Source of the DNA: Rohdeia mirabilis
GTDB lineage: Bacteria; Planctomycetota; UBA1135; GCA-002686595
NCBI GenBank assembly: GCA_007750655.1
Contig: CP036290.1
Coordinates: forward strand, 4,464,001-4,528,000
Reading direction: 5' to 3'
Length of the DNA: 64,000 bases
Both the position numbers and the translations under genes were made by a program. Under the pieces are notes generated by a model. The model worked only from the letters and a program-made list of their open reading frames with translations, searched no databases and was not told the DNA's origin. Below are positions 8,108-17,326 of this stretch, in pieces; position 1 is the stretch's first letter; every line of letters begins with the position of its first letter.

Positions 8108-9634
8108 TCAGAACTGGAAGTAGATGAACGGCTGCTGGCCGATCAACAGGAGCGCCGTCACCGCGACCATCGTTCCCAGCCACACGGCCACGAGCCAGGT
8201 CGGTGCGCGGTGCACGAGGCGGTGGGTGAAGTCGACCCAGCTGCGCGGCAGGAGGATCAGCGCCCAGGTGCCGACGAAGACGACGAGGGCCCAGACCGAC
8301 AGGCTCTCGATGCCCTTGTCACCGGCGCGCAGGAACATGTTGCCCATCGTCTCCCAGGTGCCGGCGCGGATCGACGCGCTCGAACCGAAGACGATGACGA
8401 TGAAGTACGGATAGGCGAAGGCCGCCTTGATCCACCACGCGAGCGTGCCCGGCTGGGCCAGTTCGAACTTCACGCCGGCCGCCCGCGCGCGCTTCTTGCG
8501 CCACTGACGCCACTGCACCTCGACGATCATCGCGATCGCGTTCACGAGGCCGTACCAGACCCACAGCCAACTGGCGCCGTGCCACAGGCCGATCAACACC
8601 ATCGTCGCGATGTTGTTGAACGCCGCGCGCGGCATCTTGCTGCGCCAACCGCCCAGAGGCTGGAAAACGTAGTCGCGCAACCAGAACGACAGTGTCATGT
8701 GCCAGCGCGTCCAGAACTCGCGCACCGAGATCGAGCGGAACGGGTAGGCGAAGTTCTCCGGCAGGTCGAAGCCGAACAACTTGGCCACGCCGATCGCCAT
8801 CTCCGAGTAGCCGGCGAAGTCGTTGTAGATCTGGAAACCGAATCCGATGATCGCCAGGACGTGGACCTCGGCCGAATAGGCGAGCGGGTCGTTGAAGACC
8901 GGATCGACGAGGTACAGGCCGATCAGGTCCGCGAAGACGATCTTCCGCGTCAGACCGCAACCGATGCGCCACAGGGCCTCGTGCAGGCGCTGGCGGTCGA
9001 TGCGCGGCAGGAGGTCGAGCTGGGGCAGGAACTCCGCCGCGCGCACGATCGGGCCCGCCACCAGCTGCGGGAAGAACGACACGAACAGAGCGAAGTCGCC
9101 GAACGACCGCGCGGGCTTCAACTTCCCGCGGTAGATGTCGATCGTGTAGCTGAGCGTCTGGAACGTGTAGAACGAGATGCCGACGGGCAACACGATGTCC
9201 CGCACGATCTCGGGCGTCAGCGTGTTCGCGTAGCCGGCCTGGATGAAGTCCGGCAGCAGGCTGCGTTTGAACGCGACGAGGTCGACACCGCTGCCGAGCG
9301 CGGTCGCGACCCACTGCATGTTGTCGAAGAACCAGTCGGTGTACTTGAAGAAGCCGAGGACACCGAGGTTGCCGACGAGACTGAGCCACAGCCAACGTTT
9401 CGCGCTCGTGCGGTCGCCCGTGTCACGCGCCGTCTGGATCCGCTGACCGCACTGGTAGTCGAGCAGCGTCGAGAAGACGATCAGCGTGAGGAACCACGCT
9501 TCGTACATCCCGTAGAAGAGGTACGAGCCGACGAGCAGGAGCGCCTGCCTGCGTCCTCGCCGCCGCGCCAGCGCCCAGAACAGGGGCAGGAGCACGGCCA
9601 TGAAGACCAGGAATTCGACGCTTTGGAAGAGCAT
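8108..9634 (-). CDS. MBOAT O-acyltransferase (AlgI-like)
   Basis: Membrane-bound O-acyltransferase of 508 residues with about ten to twelve membrane segments, similar in layout to AlgI of alginate acetylation. Family marks are PVGISFYTFQTLSYTIDIYRG, FFPQLVAGPIVRAAEFLPQ, YNDFAGYSEMAIGVAKLFGF, REFWTRWHMTLSFWLRDYV and the catalytic histidine in GLWHGASW (His352). It likely passes acyl groups across the membrane to the SGNH protein encoded 30 nt upstream (9665-10915). The polysaccharide substrate is unknown. A second such pair lies at 45326-47844. Confidence 0.93.
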   Translation of the reverse strand: MLFQSVEFLVFMAVLLPLFWALARRRGRRQALLLVGSYLFYGMYEAWFLTLIVFSTLLDYQCGQRIQTARDTGDRTSAKRWLWLSLVGNLGVLGFFKYTDWFFDNMQWVATALGSGVDLVAFKRSLLPDFIQAGYANTLTPEIVRDIVLPVGISFYTFQTLSYTIDIYRGKLKPARSFGDFALFVSFFPQLVAGPIVRAAEFLPQLDLLPRIDRQRLHEALWRIGCGLTRKIVFADLIGLYLVDPVFNDPLAYSAEVHVLAIIGFGFQIYNDFAGYSEMAIGVAKLFGFDLPENFAYPFRSISVREFWTRWHMTLSFWLRDYVFQPLGGWRSKMPRAAFNNIATMVLIGLWHGASWLWVWYGLVNAIAMIVEVQWRQWRKKRARAAGVKFELAQPGTLAWWIKAAFAYPYFIVIVFGSSASIRAGTWETMGNMFLRAGDKGIESLSVWALVVFVGTWALILLPRSWVDFTHRLVHRAPTWLVAVWLGTMVAVTALLLIGQQPFIYFQF

Positions 9635-9664
9635 GGATCGGACGGTGGCCGCGCGCGTGGTCGC

Positions 9665-10915
9665 TCAGCGCGGCGGAGGGCCGAAGGGCTGGGTGCGCGG
9701 GTTCGCGGCGCGCTCGGTCGTCAGTCGCTTCAAGAGGCCGTCCTTCAAGAGCCAGCGCATCAGACCCTCGGCGACGCGCTGGTGCCCCTTGGGCGTCCAG
9801 TGGTGCACGTCGTCGCGGATGTAGTGCTGGAAGAAGTACTTCCCCATGCCCTTGACCTCGGGCGTCATGTTCCAGGTCTCGACGCCGAGCCCGTTCAGCT
9901 TGGCCTCGAGCGCGTCGATCGAGCGCTCGGGCTGCGTGTCGGCGGGCAGCCCCCACAGGCTCCCGTTCTTCTGCAACCACTCCTTCCAGCGCTCGGCGGT
10001 GGCGACCTCGGTGTCGGGGAGGATCGCGAACCGCAGCTCGATCCCGCGCTCCTCGCAGGCCGTGCGCAGATCGCTGACCGAGTCCCAGGTCGCCTGCAGG
10101 CACCGCTCGAGGTAGTCGCGGCCCTTCGGATCGCCGAAGTAGCGCCAGCGCAGGAAGAACGGCGGCAGGTCGCCCTGCATGACCTCGCGATTCTTGTGGC
10201 GCGTGTAGATCGCGGACCAACGTCCGAGGACCGCGTCACCGAGAGCGACGAGCGGCAGGAGCGGCTCGGGCCAACGGGCGGCCATCGCGCGCGACACGAA
10301 ACGCCCGTCCACCTCGACGAAGCCGCCTAGGTCGGGGTCCTCGATCAGCGCCTGGGGCGTCGCGGCCACGGTGACGAAGACGAGGTCGGGTTCCAGCGCG
10401 TCGAGCAACAGCACCGCCCGCCGGCAGGACTGGGCCACCGAGTACCCCATCACCCCGCCGTTGAGCACGCGCACGGGGACGCGTCGGTTCGCGTTCAGAA
10501 GGCGCTCGAGCGCGTGGTTCCAGACGTCGTCCTGGGCCACGCCTTCGCCCGCGCCGTAGATCCTCGACTCGCCGAAACCCGCGATGCGCACCTCGGTCGG
10601 ATCGGCGTCCGCCTCGATCTCGCGATTGCGCAGGCCGTAGCGGTCGTGGTGCCGGTCGAGGACGGGGTCGTGGTAGTCGACCGTGTTCGTCCAGGACAGG
10701 AGCGGGTGCCCGAGCTCCATCTCCGCCTCGTTCTCCGACGCGTCCACCTGGGCCACCACCGCGTCGACGGCGGCGAATCCGACGAACAGCCCCAGCAGGA
10801 TGTGCAGGATGCGCTTCAGCATGAAGCTGCGCTCCGCGTCGAGCTGGGCGAACTCGTCGGTGGGCGGGTCGCCGCCCGACGGGTCGCCGCCGAACTGGGG
10901 GGAAGAGTCGGTCAC
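9665..10915 (-). CDS. Membrane-anchored SGNH-fold protein, O-acetylation partner
   Basis: About 416 residues. A short cytoplasmic tail and one membrane helix (LHILLGLFVGFAAVDAVVA) precede a periplasmic SGNH/GDSL-like domain with a GESRIYGAG nucleophile motif and a C-terminal DDVHHWTPKGH that supplies the Asp-x-x-His pair. Such proteins act with MBOAT proteins to O-acetylate exported polysaccharides. The start is taken as GTG 10915; ATG 10822 (MLKRILHI), with a GGAG upstream, is an equally possible start. A TACACT hexamer about 23 nt before the GTG may be a -10 element. Confidence 0.8.
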   Translation of the reverse strand: MTDSSPQFGGDPSGGDPPTDEFAQLDAERSFMLKRILHILLGLFVGFAAVDAVVAQVDASENEAEMELGHPLLSWTNTVDYHDPVLDRHHDRYGLRNREIEADADPTEVRIAGFGESRIYGAGEGVAQDDVWNHALERLLNANRRVPVRVLNGGVMGYSVAQSCRRAVLLLDALEPDLVFVTVAATPQALIEDPDLGGFVEVDGRFVSRAMAARWPEPLLPLVALGDAVLGRWSAIYTRHKNREVMQGDLPPFFLRWRYFGDPKGRDYLERCLQATWDSVSDLRTACEERGIELRFAILPDTEVATAERWKEWLQKNGSLWGLPADTQPERSIDALEAKLNGLGVETWNMTPEVKGMGKYFFQHYIRDDVHHWTPKGHQRVAEGLMRWLLKDGLLKRLTTERAANPRTQPFGPPPR

Positions 10916-11000
10916 GGGGTCCGGGTGGGGTCGCCCGAAGTGTAGCCCGCCCTCCTCCGAGTGCCCGCGCTCGAGGAGCGCGGCGCACTCCGGCCCGCGC

Positions 11001-12053
11001 TCAGACCGCTTCGCGCGCCACGCGCACCACGCGCCGACCGCAGACCTGGGCCAGCGCTTCGACCCGGCGAACCAGATCGACGAAGGCGCTCGGCGACAGG
11101 GCCTGGGCTCCGTCGGAGTGGGTCGTCTCCGGTCGCGGATTGACCTCCACCAACAGCCCGTCGGCACCGGCGGCGACCGCGGCCAGACCCAGCGGCAGGA
11201 CCAGATCGGCCCGTCCGGCGGCGTGGCTGGGATCGACGACGACCGGCAGGTGCGTCGCGCCCTTGAGGTGCGCCACGGCACCGAGATCGAGCAGGTTGCG
11301 CGTGACGTTGTCGAAGCTGCGGATACCGCGCTCGCACAGGATCACGCGATTCGTGCCCTCGTTCAGCACGTACTCGGCCGCCAGCAACAGCTCGCGGACC
11401 GAGGCCGCGATGCCGCGCTTCACGAGGACCGGCGTGCCGTGTTCCGCGCTGTAGCGACCGACCTCGGTCAACAGCGCCGAGTTCGCCATGGAACGCGCTC
11501 CGATCTGGAACACGTCGGCGACCGCTCCGACCTTCTCGACGTCGCGCGGGTCGAGGACCTCGGTCACGATGCCGAGTCCGGTCAGCGCCCGGGCTTCGTC
11601 GAGCAGCGCGAGGCCCGCTTCGCCGAGGCCCTGGAAGGCGTGGGGCGACGTGCGCGGCTTGTAGGCTCCGCCGCGCAGGAGCGTCGCGCCGGCGTCGGCG
11701 ACGTGCCGCGCGATCTCGAGCAGCGCGTCGCGGTCCTCGACGGCGCAGGGTCCGGCCACGATCGACAGGTCGCCGCCGCCGAAGCGCGCGTGTCCGGCCT
11801 CGATCGTGTCCACCCCACCGGCGCCCGGCCGGACGGTCTGGTGCAGCTCGGGCGCGTCCTTCGCGTCGAGGATCGAGACCACGGCCCACAGGTCCTCGAA
11901 GCGCGCGCGGGCGCTGGCCTGGAACGGGCCCTCGAGCTCGGCCAGGGTCCGCGCGTCGTCGAGGAAGCGCACGGTCGCTCCCTGGCGACCGGCCTCGTCG
12001 ATGACGGTCCGGAGTTCGTGGGGCGCGAGGCCCTGGCGCAGTCGAAGGAGCAT
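11001..12053 (-). CDS. aroF: 3-deoxy-7-phosphoheptulonate synthase, AroA type I-beta
   Basis: First enzyme of the shikimate pathway, condensing phosphoenolpyruvate and erythrose 4-phosphate. Its 350 residues comprise an N-terminal ferredoxin-like domain (about 1-75), as in Thermotoga-type enzymes, and a TIM barrel with AGPCAVED, GGAYKPRTSPHAFQG, QIGARSMAN, VLVKRG, DPSHAAGR and VEVNPRPETTHSDGAQ. The chorismate mutase domain found in some relatives is absent. A TATAGT hexamer 12 nt upstream of the ATG is a likely -10. Confidence 0.95.
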   Translation of the reverse strand: MLLRLRQGLAPHELRTVIDEAGRQGATVRFLDDARTLAELEGPFQASARARFEDLWAVVSILDAKDAPELHQTVRPGAGGVDTIEAGHARFGGGDLSIVAGPCAVEDRDALLEIARHVADAGATLLRGGAYKPRTSPHAFQGLGEAGLALLDEARALTGLGIVTEVLDPRDVEKVGAVADVFQIGARSMANSALLTEVGRYSAEHGTPVLVKRGIAASVRELLLAAEYVLNEGTNRVILCERGIRSFDNVTRNLLDLGAVAHLKGATHLPVVVDPSHAAGRADLVLPLGLAAVAAGADGLLVEVNPRPETTHSDGAQALSPSAFVDLVRRVEALAQVCGRRVVRVAREAV

Positions 12054-12065
12054 GAGCGGCCCGGC

Positions 12066-12071
12066 ACTATA
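12066..12071 (-). promoter_or_regulatory. Putative -10 element of the DAHP synthase gene
   Basis: TATAGT, 12 nt upstream of the ATG at 12053, close to the sigma-70 consensus and rare in this GC context. No clear -35 is seen. Confidence 0.45.
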
Positions 12072-12124
12072 AGCTGCCGCCAGGCGGGTGGAACCCGCGC
12101 GGGCCGGTCAACCGCTCGCGATCC

Positions 12125-12724
12125 GTGAACCTGCCGCCCGAGTACCACATGCGTTCCGACGACGATTCACCGGCGCTGGCCGCGCTGCTCGAGATGCTCG
12201 CGCTCGAGCGACTCCCGCGCACGGGCTGGCTCCAGGCGGGGCTGCCCCAGGCCGAGTCGATCGCCGCGCACTCCCACGGGGTGGCGACGCTCGCGCTGAC
12301 CCTCGGCACCCAGGTGGAGCCGCCGCTCGACGTCGATCGCGTCGTGACCCTCTGCGTGGCGCACGATCTGCCCGAGGCGCGGCTCGGCGATCTGCCGCGC
12401 ACGGCCGCGGACCTTCTGCCGCCGGGTGCCAAGCGCAGCGCCGAAGAGGCCGCGGGCGACGCGCTGCTCGAGCCTTTCGGGCCGCAGTCGCGCGCGCGGC
12501 TCGAGGAGTACCTGATCGGCGAGACGCGCGAGGCCCGCTTCGCCCGCGTCTGCGACCGATTGCAGTTGGCGCTGCGACTGCTCGCCTACGCGCGGGCCGG
12601 AGCGCGCGGTCTCGGCCGCTTCCGGCGCGGGGTCGAAGGACTCGACTGCAGCGAGTTCGACGTGGCGCGCGAGATGCGCGACGAGGTGGTCGCCGCGATC
12701 GTGGCGACGGGGGCCTTCGAGTGA
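12125..12724 (+). CDS. HD-domain hydrolase (YfbR/HDDC2-like 5'-nucleotidase)
   Basis: A 199-residue single HD domain. Metal-binding residues are seen in SIAAHSHGVATLA and VAHDLPEARLGDL (the HD pair), with the later Asp of the H..HD..D signature probably in CDRLQLALRLL. Relatives dephosphorylate deoxynucleoside monophosphates. The start is GTG 12125, or ATG 12149 eight codons later. The next gene starts in its stop codon (GTGA), and the DAHP synthase gene is divergent. Confidence 0.8.
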   Translation: MNLPPEYHMRSDDDSPALAALLEMLALERLPRTGWLQAGLPQAESIAAHSHGVATLALTLGTQVEPPLDVDRVVTLCVAHDLPEARLGDLPRTAADLLPPGAKRSAEEAAGDALLEPFGPQSRARLEEYLIGETREARFARVCDRLQLALRLLAYARAGARGLGRFRRGVEGLDCSEFDVAREMRDEVVAAIVATGAFE

Positions 12725-13821
12725 GCGCGGTCGACCGAGCGGGCGACGCCCAGGAAACAGCGGGCACCGGATCCGCGGCCGCCCCCAGGCCGCGCTCCGG
12801 TCGCCGCGAGTTCGTGCGCCGCGCCGTGATCGCGGTGCTGCTCCTGTGGCTGCTCGGCCTGTGGATCCATCAGATCGTCGATCGCCCCGGCGTGCCGGTG
12901 GACGTGGGCGCGATCGAAGCGCCGCGCACGCTCGAACAGCTCGGACTGCCCACGGCCGCCGAACGGTCGGGCGTCTTGCGCGGCGCGGTCCTGACGTCGA
13001 ACGGCGAGAGCGCGTCGGACGTCCTCGTGACGCTGATCGTCGACGAGGAACTGTTCTGGACGCACAGCGACGAGCTCGGGACGTTCGAGCTGCGACGCCT
13101 GCCGCGGGTCGGGCGCGCCACGCTGGCAGCGGTCCCGATGGCCGCGCCCGGCGTGGATCTGGATCTGGAACTGCCGCTCACCGAGCCACTGCGCGTCGAA
13201 CTTCCGCCGCGTTTCGCCCCGACGCCGACCCTGCCGTCGATCCGGCGTCAGGTGCTCGAAGGTCGCGTGACGCTCGCCGGCGATCGCGACGCGCGCGGCT
13301 ACGAACTGGCGCTCGTTCCGCTCGAACAGACGAACGCGGGCGTGCGGCCGGTGCCGGCGCCGGGTCTCGACGGGCGCGTCGAACGCCGCGTCGAGGTGGA
13401 CCGCGACGGGCGCTTCCGGGTCGACGACCTGACGCTCGGCAGCTACCAGGCGCGCGTGCTGCCGCCCTGGGCGCGCGGCTCGAACTGGCCGGTGCTCGGC
13501 ACGGCGACCATCACGCACGACGGCCGCCGCGGAACCGCGCTGGTCGAAGTGCGCGGCGGAGCGATCGAGGGGCGCGTGCTCGACGCGGCCGGTGCGCCGA
13601 TCGCGGGCGCCGTGGTCCTGGCCGCCAGCCCGAGCGAACCGGCGCTGATGCTGCCGTCGCTCGCGACCGACGAGGAGGGCCGTTTCGTCTTCGAGGACGT
13701 GCCCGAAGGTTCACTGCGCCTGCGGGTGCGAGCCGGTGATCGTTCCAGCGAGCGCACGGTGCGCGTCGGCCAACTGCGGCGCGAGCAGGTCGAGCTGCGG
13801 TTGCTGGCGCCGCAGGACTGA
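12721..13821 (+). CDS. Membrane-anchored protein with carboxypeptidase-regulatory-like domains
   Basis: 366 residues starting at GTG 12721, inside the HD gene stop codon. A basic N-terminus leads into one membrane helix (about 34-51). The periplasmic part has Ig-like carboxypeptidase regulatory-like repeats: LRGAVLTSNGESASDVLVTL, then a middle repeat, then IEGRVLDAAGAPIAGAVVLA followed by GRFVFEDVPEGSLRLRV. Such domains are structural and common in secreted planctomycete proteins. No enzyme domain is visible and the function is unknown. Confidence 0.78.
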   Translation: MSAVDRAGDAQETAGTGSAAAPRPRSGRREFVRRAVIAVLLLWLLGLWIHQIVDRPGVPVDVGAIEAPRTLEQLGLPTAAERSGVLRGAVLTSNGESASDVLVTLIVDEELFWTHSDELGTFELRRLPRVGRATLAAVPMAAPGVDLDLELPLTEPLRVELPPRFAPTPTLPSIRRQVLEGRVTLAGDRDARGYELALVPLEQTNAGVRPVPAPGLDGRVERRVEVDRDGRFRVDDLTLGSYQARVLPPWARGSNWPVLGTATITHDGRRGTALVEVRGGAIEGRVLDAAGAPIAGAVVLAASPSEPALMLPSLATDEEGRFVFEDVPEGSLRLRVRAGDRSSERTVRVGQLRREQVELRLLAPQD

Positions 13822-13844
13822 GGGGCGCGGCGGCACCTCTGCGC

Positions 13845-14123
13845 TCAACCCTGTGCCGGATGCCAGAACTCGACGCGGTCCCAGTCGATCCAGACGTCGT
13901 TCACCTTGACGGCACCCGGGGCCACGTCCTCGACCTGGCCCTCGAAGCTGCGGCCGGACTCGAGGGTGCACTTGATCGTCGAGCCGACGTCGGGCAACGG
14001 CGTGTCGCTTCCGACGGCACAGGAGGCGGCGAAACCGGCGATCACGAGACCGAGGGGCAGGACGAGACCGGCGAAACCGGCGCCCGCCCGGGTGGACGGC
14101 GCGCTCGAGCGGTGGAGCTTCAT
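13845..14123 (-). CDS. Small lipoprotein, unknown function
   Basis: 92 residues with a signal sequence and a lipobox FAASC (Cys35). The mature part is short and beta-rich (STIKCTLESGRSFEGQVED then VKVNDVWIDWDRVEFW), like a small Sm- or SH3-type barrel that describes a value per-use, but no family is recognised. It is convergent with the gene ending 23 nt away. No Shine-Dalgarno is seen. Confidence 0.65.
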   Translation of the reverse strand: MKLHRSSAPSTRAGAGFAGLVLPLGLVIAGFAASCAVGSDTPLPDVGSTIKCTLESGRSFEGQVEDVAPGAVKVNDVWIDWDRVEFWHPAQG

Positions 14124-14224
14124 GGGAGGGGTTCGGGCTGTGGGGCGCGGGCTGGCGACCCCGGGACGAAGCTGGTTGTTGGGAGGACGGCCGCCGCGAT
14201 TCCGCTCCATCCGGCCCCCACCGC

Positions 14225-15457
14225 TCAGCCCGCCGTGATCGCCAGCACCGCCATCGCCGTGCCGTAGCTCGCGCTGCGCGGGAAGATCCGGTCGTTCCAG
14301 ACGCCCGAGCCCTCGCGCGTGCGCCACAGGTGTTCGAGCAGGCGCTCGCGCAGCGCGGGACGGCGCTCTGAGTCGAGAGCCGCGATCGCACGCGCCGCCC
14401 AGGTGTGGCCGTACATGAAGTAGTAGGGCGCGATGGCGTAGGGGGGGTCGTGCGTGCCCTGTTGGCTCTTGCGCACGAGCAGTTCGTCCCACCCGTCGAA
14501 GAAGCCGAGCACCGCCGCGTGCAGGCGATCCGTGTCACTGCGACCGGCGCGCAACAACACGAGTTCCGCCGCCGCCGAACGGGCCGCCGACGCGTGCATC
14601 GCCACTTCGCCGCGCGCGCGTCCGGAGTACTCGAAGGCGCCGTTCTCGGCGCGGTTCTTCTCGAGCGCGTCGAGCGCGCGCGTGATCAGCTCGGCATCCA
14701 CCTCGAAGCCCGCGTCGCGCGCGTCCATCAGCGCGTCGAGCGTGGTCGCCGTCATGAACGGGCTGACCGCGCCGCCCGCGTAGTTCCAGCCGCCGCCGCG
14801 CGTCTCGTTGACCGCGAGACAGTGGACGAGGTGCGGCACGAGCGCGGCGATGCGTTCGCGCTGCTCCCCCGTCGGGAAGGCGCTCTTCGCATCGCGCGCG
14901 AGCAACTGCACGTAGAGGCTCAGCGCCTGCGCGTGCCCCCAACCGCGCACGTCGTAGCCCTCCTTCGGGCCCGGGGCGAGTCCCGCATCGCCGTCGTCGG
15001 GGTCGAGCATCGACGCCATGAACTCGAGCGAACGACCGATGGCCGCCACGCGCGGCGCGTCCTCGTCGAGACCGGGCGCCGCGACGAGCGCCTCGCACAC
15101 GATCGCGGTCCCACCGACGCGGTAGCCCGGCGGGATGATGGCCCGCCGCCCGGAGCGCACGCGGTACACGCCTTCGTACGGCCACTCGACGCCCGGCCCG
15201 TTCTCGGCGCGCAGCTTCTCGAGCCGCGCCGCTTCACCCTCCTGCCAGGCCTCGAGCTTCTCGTCCGGCATGCCCCCCACCGCGTTGTCGGGCACGTAGC
15301 TCTCCTGGGCGCCGAGCAGTTCGCGGACCGCGGCCTCGAGGCTCGCGCCGACGGCCGCGGCGTCCGGTGCGGTGACGGTGGCTGCGATCGGCGCGGTCGC
15401 GGCGTCGTCGGGAGCGGACTGGAGGGCGAGGACGAGGGCGAAGGGAGCGATCAGCAT
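14225..15457 (-). CDS. Secreted alpha/alpha-toroid protein (prenyltransferase/squalene-cyclase-like fold)
   Basis: 410 residues with a short hydrophobic signal peptide (MLIAPFALVLALQS). The rest is helical, with repeated Gly/Trp motifs typical of alpha/alpha toroids (RGGGWNYAGGAVSPFMTATTL, NRAENGAFEYSGRARGE, REGSGVWNDRIFPRSASYGTAMA). Proteins of this fold are frequent in Planctomycetota; their role is not established. A TAGACT hexamer 6 nt before the ATG suggests a leaderless transcript. Confidence 0.75.
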   Translation of the reverse strand: MLIAPFALVLALQSAPDDAATAPIAATVTAPDAAAVGASLEAAVRELLGAQESYVPDNAVGGMPDEKLEAWQEGEAARLEKLRAENGPGVEWPYEGVYRVRSGRRAIIPPGYRVGGTAIVCEALVAAPGLDEDAPRVAAIGRSLEFMASMLDPDDGDAGLAPGPKEGYDVRGWGHAQALSLYVQLLARDAKSAFPTGEQRERIAALVPHLVHCLAVNETRGGGWNYAGGAVSPFMTATTLDALMDARDAGFEVDAELITRALDALEKNRAENGAFEYSGRARGEVAMHASAARSAAAELVLLRAGRSDTDRLHAAVLGFFDGWDELLVRKSQQGTHDPPYAIAPYYFMYGHTWAARAIAALDSERRPALRERLLEHLWRTREGSGVWNDRIFPRSASYGTAMAVLAITAG

Positions 15458-15463
15458 CGCCGC

Positions 15464-15469
15464 AGTCTA
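15464..15469 (-). promoter_or_regulatory. Putative leaderless -10 element
   Basis: TAGACT, 6 nt upstream of the ATG at 15457, with no Shine-Dalgarno between. It belongs to the recurring TANNNT pattern of this window. Confidence 0.5.
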
Positions 15470-15539
15470 GCGGCGGCGGCCGACCGGCGCCGGTCGCGGG
15501 TCGCCGGACCACCGCGGCCCGTCGATCCACCGCCGCCGC

Positions 15540-17216
15540 TCACGCCGCTTCGCGTCCGCGCACGTTCGCGCTCACCAGTTCGATCAGCGCGGGACCGCGC
15601 AGTGGCTTGGTCGCGAAACCGTCGAATCCCATCCGCAGACACGCCGCGCGCCGTTCCGCCAGCGCGTTCGCGGTCAGCGCCACGATCGGACCGCGGTGAC
15701 CGAAGGCACGCGCCGCACGCAGGACCTCGTCCCCCTGGATCCCAGGGAGTTGGAGATCGAGCAGCACGACGTCGAACGGAGCACCGGCGTCCCCCAGGAG
15801 CTCGAGCGCCCGTTCACCACTCGTCGCGTGGGTCACGAGCGCACCACTGCGCGCGAGTTGCTTGCTGGCCACGAGCGCGAGATCGAGCTGGTCCTCGACC
15901 AGGAGGACCGTGACACCGTCGAGCCGAGCCACTTCCCGCCGCGGCTCCTCGGTCGGCTCCATCGGCGGTACCTGGCGCGCCCGAACCGTGAAGCGGAACT
16001 CGGACCCGAGGCCCGGCTCGGATTCGAGCACCAGGTCTCCACCCAACGCACGCGCCAGACGGCGACTGATCGGGAGTCCGAGGCCGGTGCCGCCGTGCTG
16101 GACGTGGTCGCCCGTGCGGGCCTGGGTGTAGGGCTCGAACACCAACTCACACTGTTCGGCGTCCAGACCCGGACCCGTGTCGCGAACGCTGAACTCGATC
16201 TCGATCTCGCCCTCGCTGGAGCGCTCCCCCACCACGCGGACCGCCACGTCGATCCGCCCCTCCGAGGTGAACTTCGCGGCGTTGGAGAGCAGGTTCACGA
16301 GGACCTGACGGATGCGCGTGGCGTCGGAGTGGATCCAGTCGGCTCCGACAGCACGCTCGACTCGAAGTTCGTTGCTGTTGCGCTCGGCGCGCATGCGAAC
16401 GATGTCGACGGCGTCGCGCACGACGGCGTTCGGATCGAGGGGAGCGAGCTCCAGCTGGATCTCGCCCGCCTCGATCTTCGACAGCTCGAGCACGTCGTTG
16501 ATGACCGCCAACTGGTGATCGACGCTGCGGTGGATCGCTTCGAACCCGCGCCGCAGCTCGTCCTCGTCGACCGGATGTTCGGGATCGTCCAACAGCTCGA
16601 CGTGACCGAGGATCGCTGCGATCGGCGACCGCAGCTCGTGACTCATCGTCGCGAGGAACCTGGTCTTGGCCGCGTCGGCGCGCTCGGCGCGATGCTGGAG
16701 CTCGGCGCGGCGCAGTTCGCTCTCCCTCAGCGCCGCGGTACGCGCCGCCACCTCCACCTCGAGCTGACTGGGCCCACGCAGCTCGAGCAGGTGCGGGAGG
16801 ATCCGCGCGAGTCCGAACACGGTGACCACCGAGACGACCGCCGTGATGACTTTGAGCACGGCCGCCACGCGATAGGCCGGCCAGTAGAAGATGACCGCCT
16901 CGAACAGGTGCACCGTTCCGCAGGAGACGATGAACGCGCAGAACAACAGCCCGAGCCACCGCGCCGGCACGTCCTGCCGCCGACGGCGCAGCACGACCAA
17001 CAGCATGATCGGGATCGCGAGGTATGCGGCCCAGGTGGCGAGGTCGGCACCGATGTGGAGCCAACCGAGCGTGGGGTCCCAGGTGCCGCAGTTCCAGCGG
17101 GCGGGGAAGTCGGACGTGTCGAAGAGGCGCGACCAGAAGGGCCCGCTGGAAGCCGCGGCGACCGTCGATCCGACTTCTTCACACTCGGGGCAAGCGAGCT
17201 GTCGAAGGGCGAGCAT
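15540..17216 (-). CDS. Hybrid sensor histidine kinase with ethylene-receptor-type N-terminal domain
   Basis: 558 residues. The N-terminus (about 50-145) has three membrane helices matching the ethylene-binding domain of ETR1 and cyanobacterial SynEtr1. Residues corresponding to plant Asp25, Tyr32, Ile62, Cys65 and His69 are present as D58, Y65, I96, C99 and H103 (FIVSCGTVHLFE); the Cys and His bind the copper cofactor in known receptors. A HisKA dimerisation domain (His193 in SHELRSP), a HATPase domain (N312 in LLSNAAKF, DTGPG at 346-350, HGGTGLGL) and a C-terminal receiver (E441/D442, phospho-acceptor D487, K537) follow. ATG 17216 was chosen because the upstream frame is not conserved. The output partner is not seen nearby. 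Confidence 0.9.
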   Translation of the reverse strand: MLALRQLACPECEEVGSTVAAASSGPFWSRLFDTSDFPARWNCGTWDPTLGWLHIGADLATWAAYLAIPIMLLVVLRRRRQDVPARWLGLLFCAFIVSCGTVHLFEAVIFYWPAYRVAAVLKVITAVVSVVTVFGLARILPHLLELRGPSQLEVEVAARTAALRESELRRAELQHRAERADAAKTRFLATMSHELRSPIAAILGHVELLDDPEHPVDEDELRRGFEAIHRSVDHQLAVINDVLELSKIEAGEIQLELAPLDPNAVVRDAVDIVRMRAERNSNELRVERAVGADWIHSDATRIRQVLVNLLSNAAKFTSEGRIDVAVRVVGERSSEGEIEIEFSVRDTGPGLDAEQCELVFEPYTQARTGDHVQHGGTGLGLPISRRLARALGGDLVLESEPGLGSEFRFTVRARQVPPMEPTEEPRREVARLDGVTVLLVEDQLDLALVASKQLARSGALVTHATSGERALELLGDAGAPFDVVLLDLQLPGIQGDEVLRAARAFGHRGPIVALTANALAERRAACLRMGFDGFATKPLRGPALIELVSANVRGREAA

Positions 17217-17326
17217 GGAGGCTCGATCGGCCGCGTGCCGCGGGTCCGAGAAGCACCTGGTGGCGGCCTGCCCCGCGAAAGGGATCCAAGATTCGAACGA
17301 TCGCGGAAGCCGCCGCGGAGACGCCC

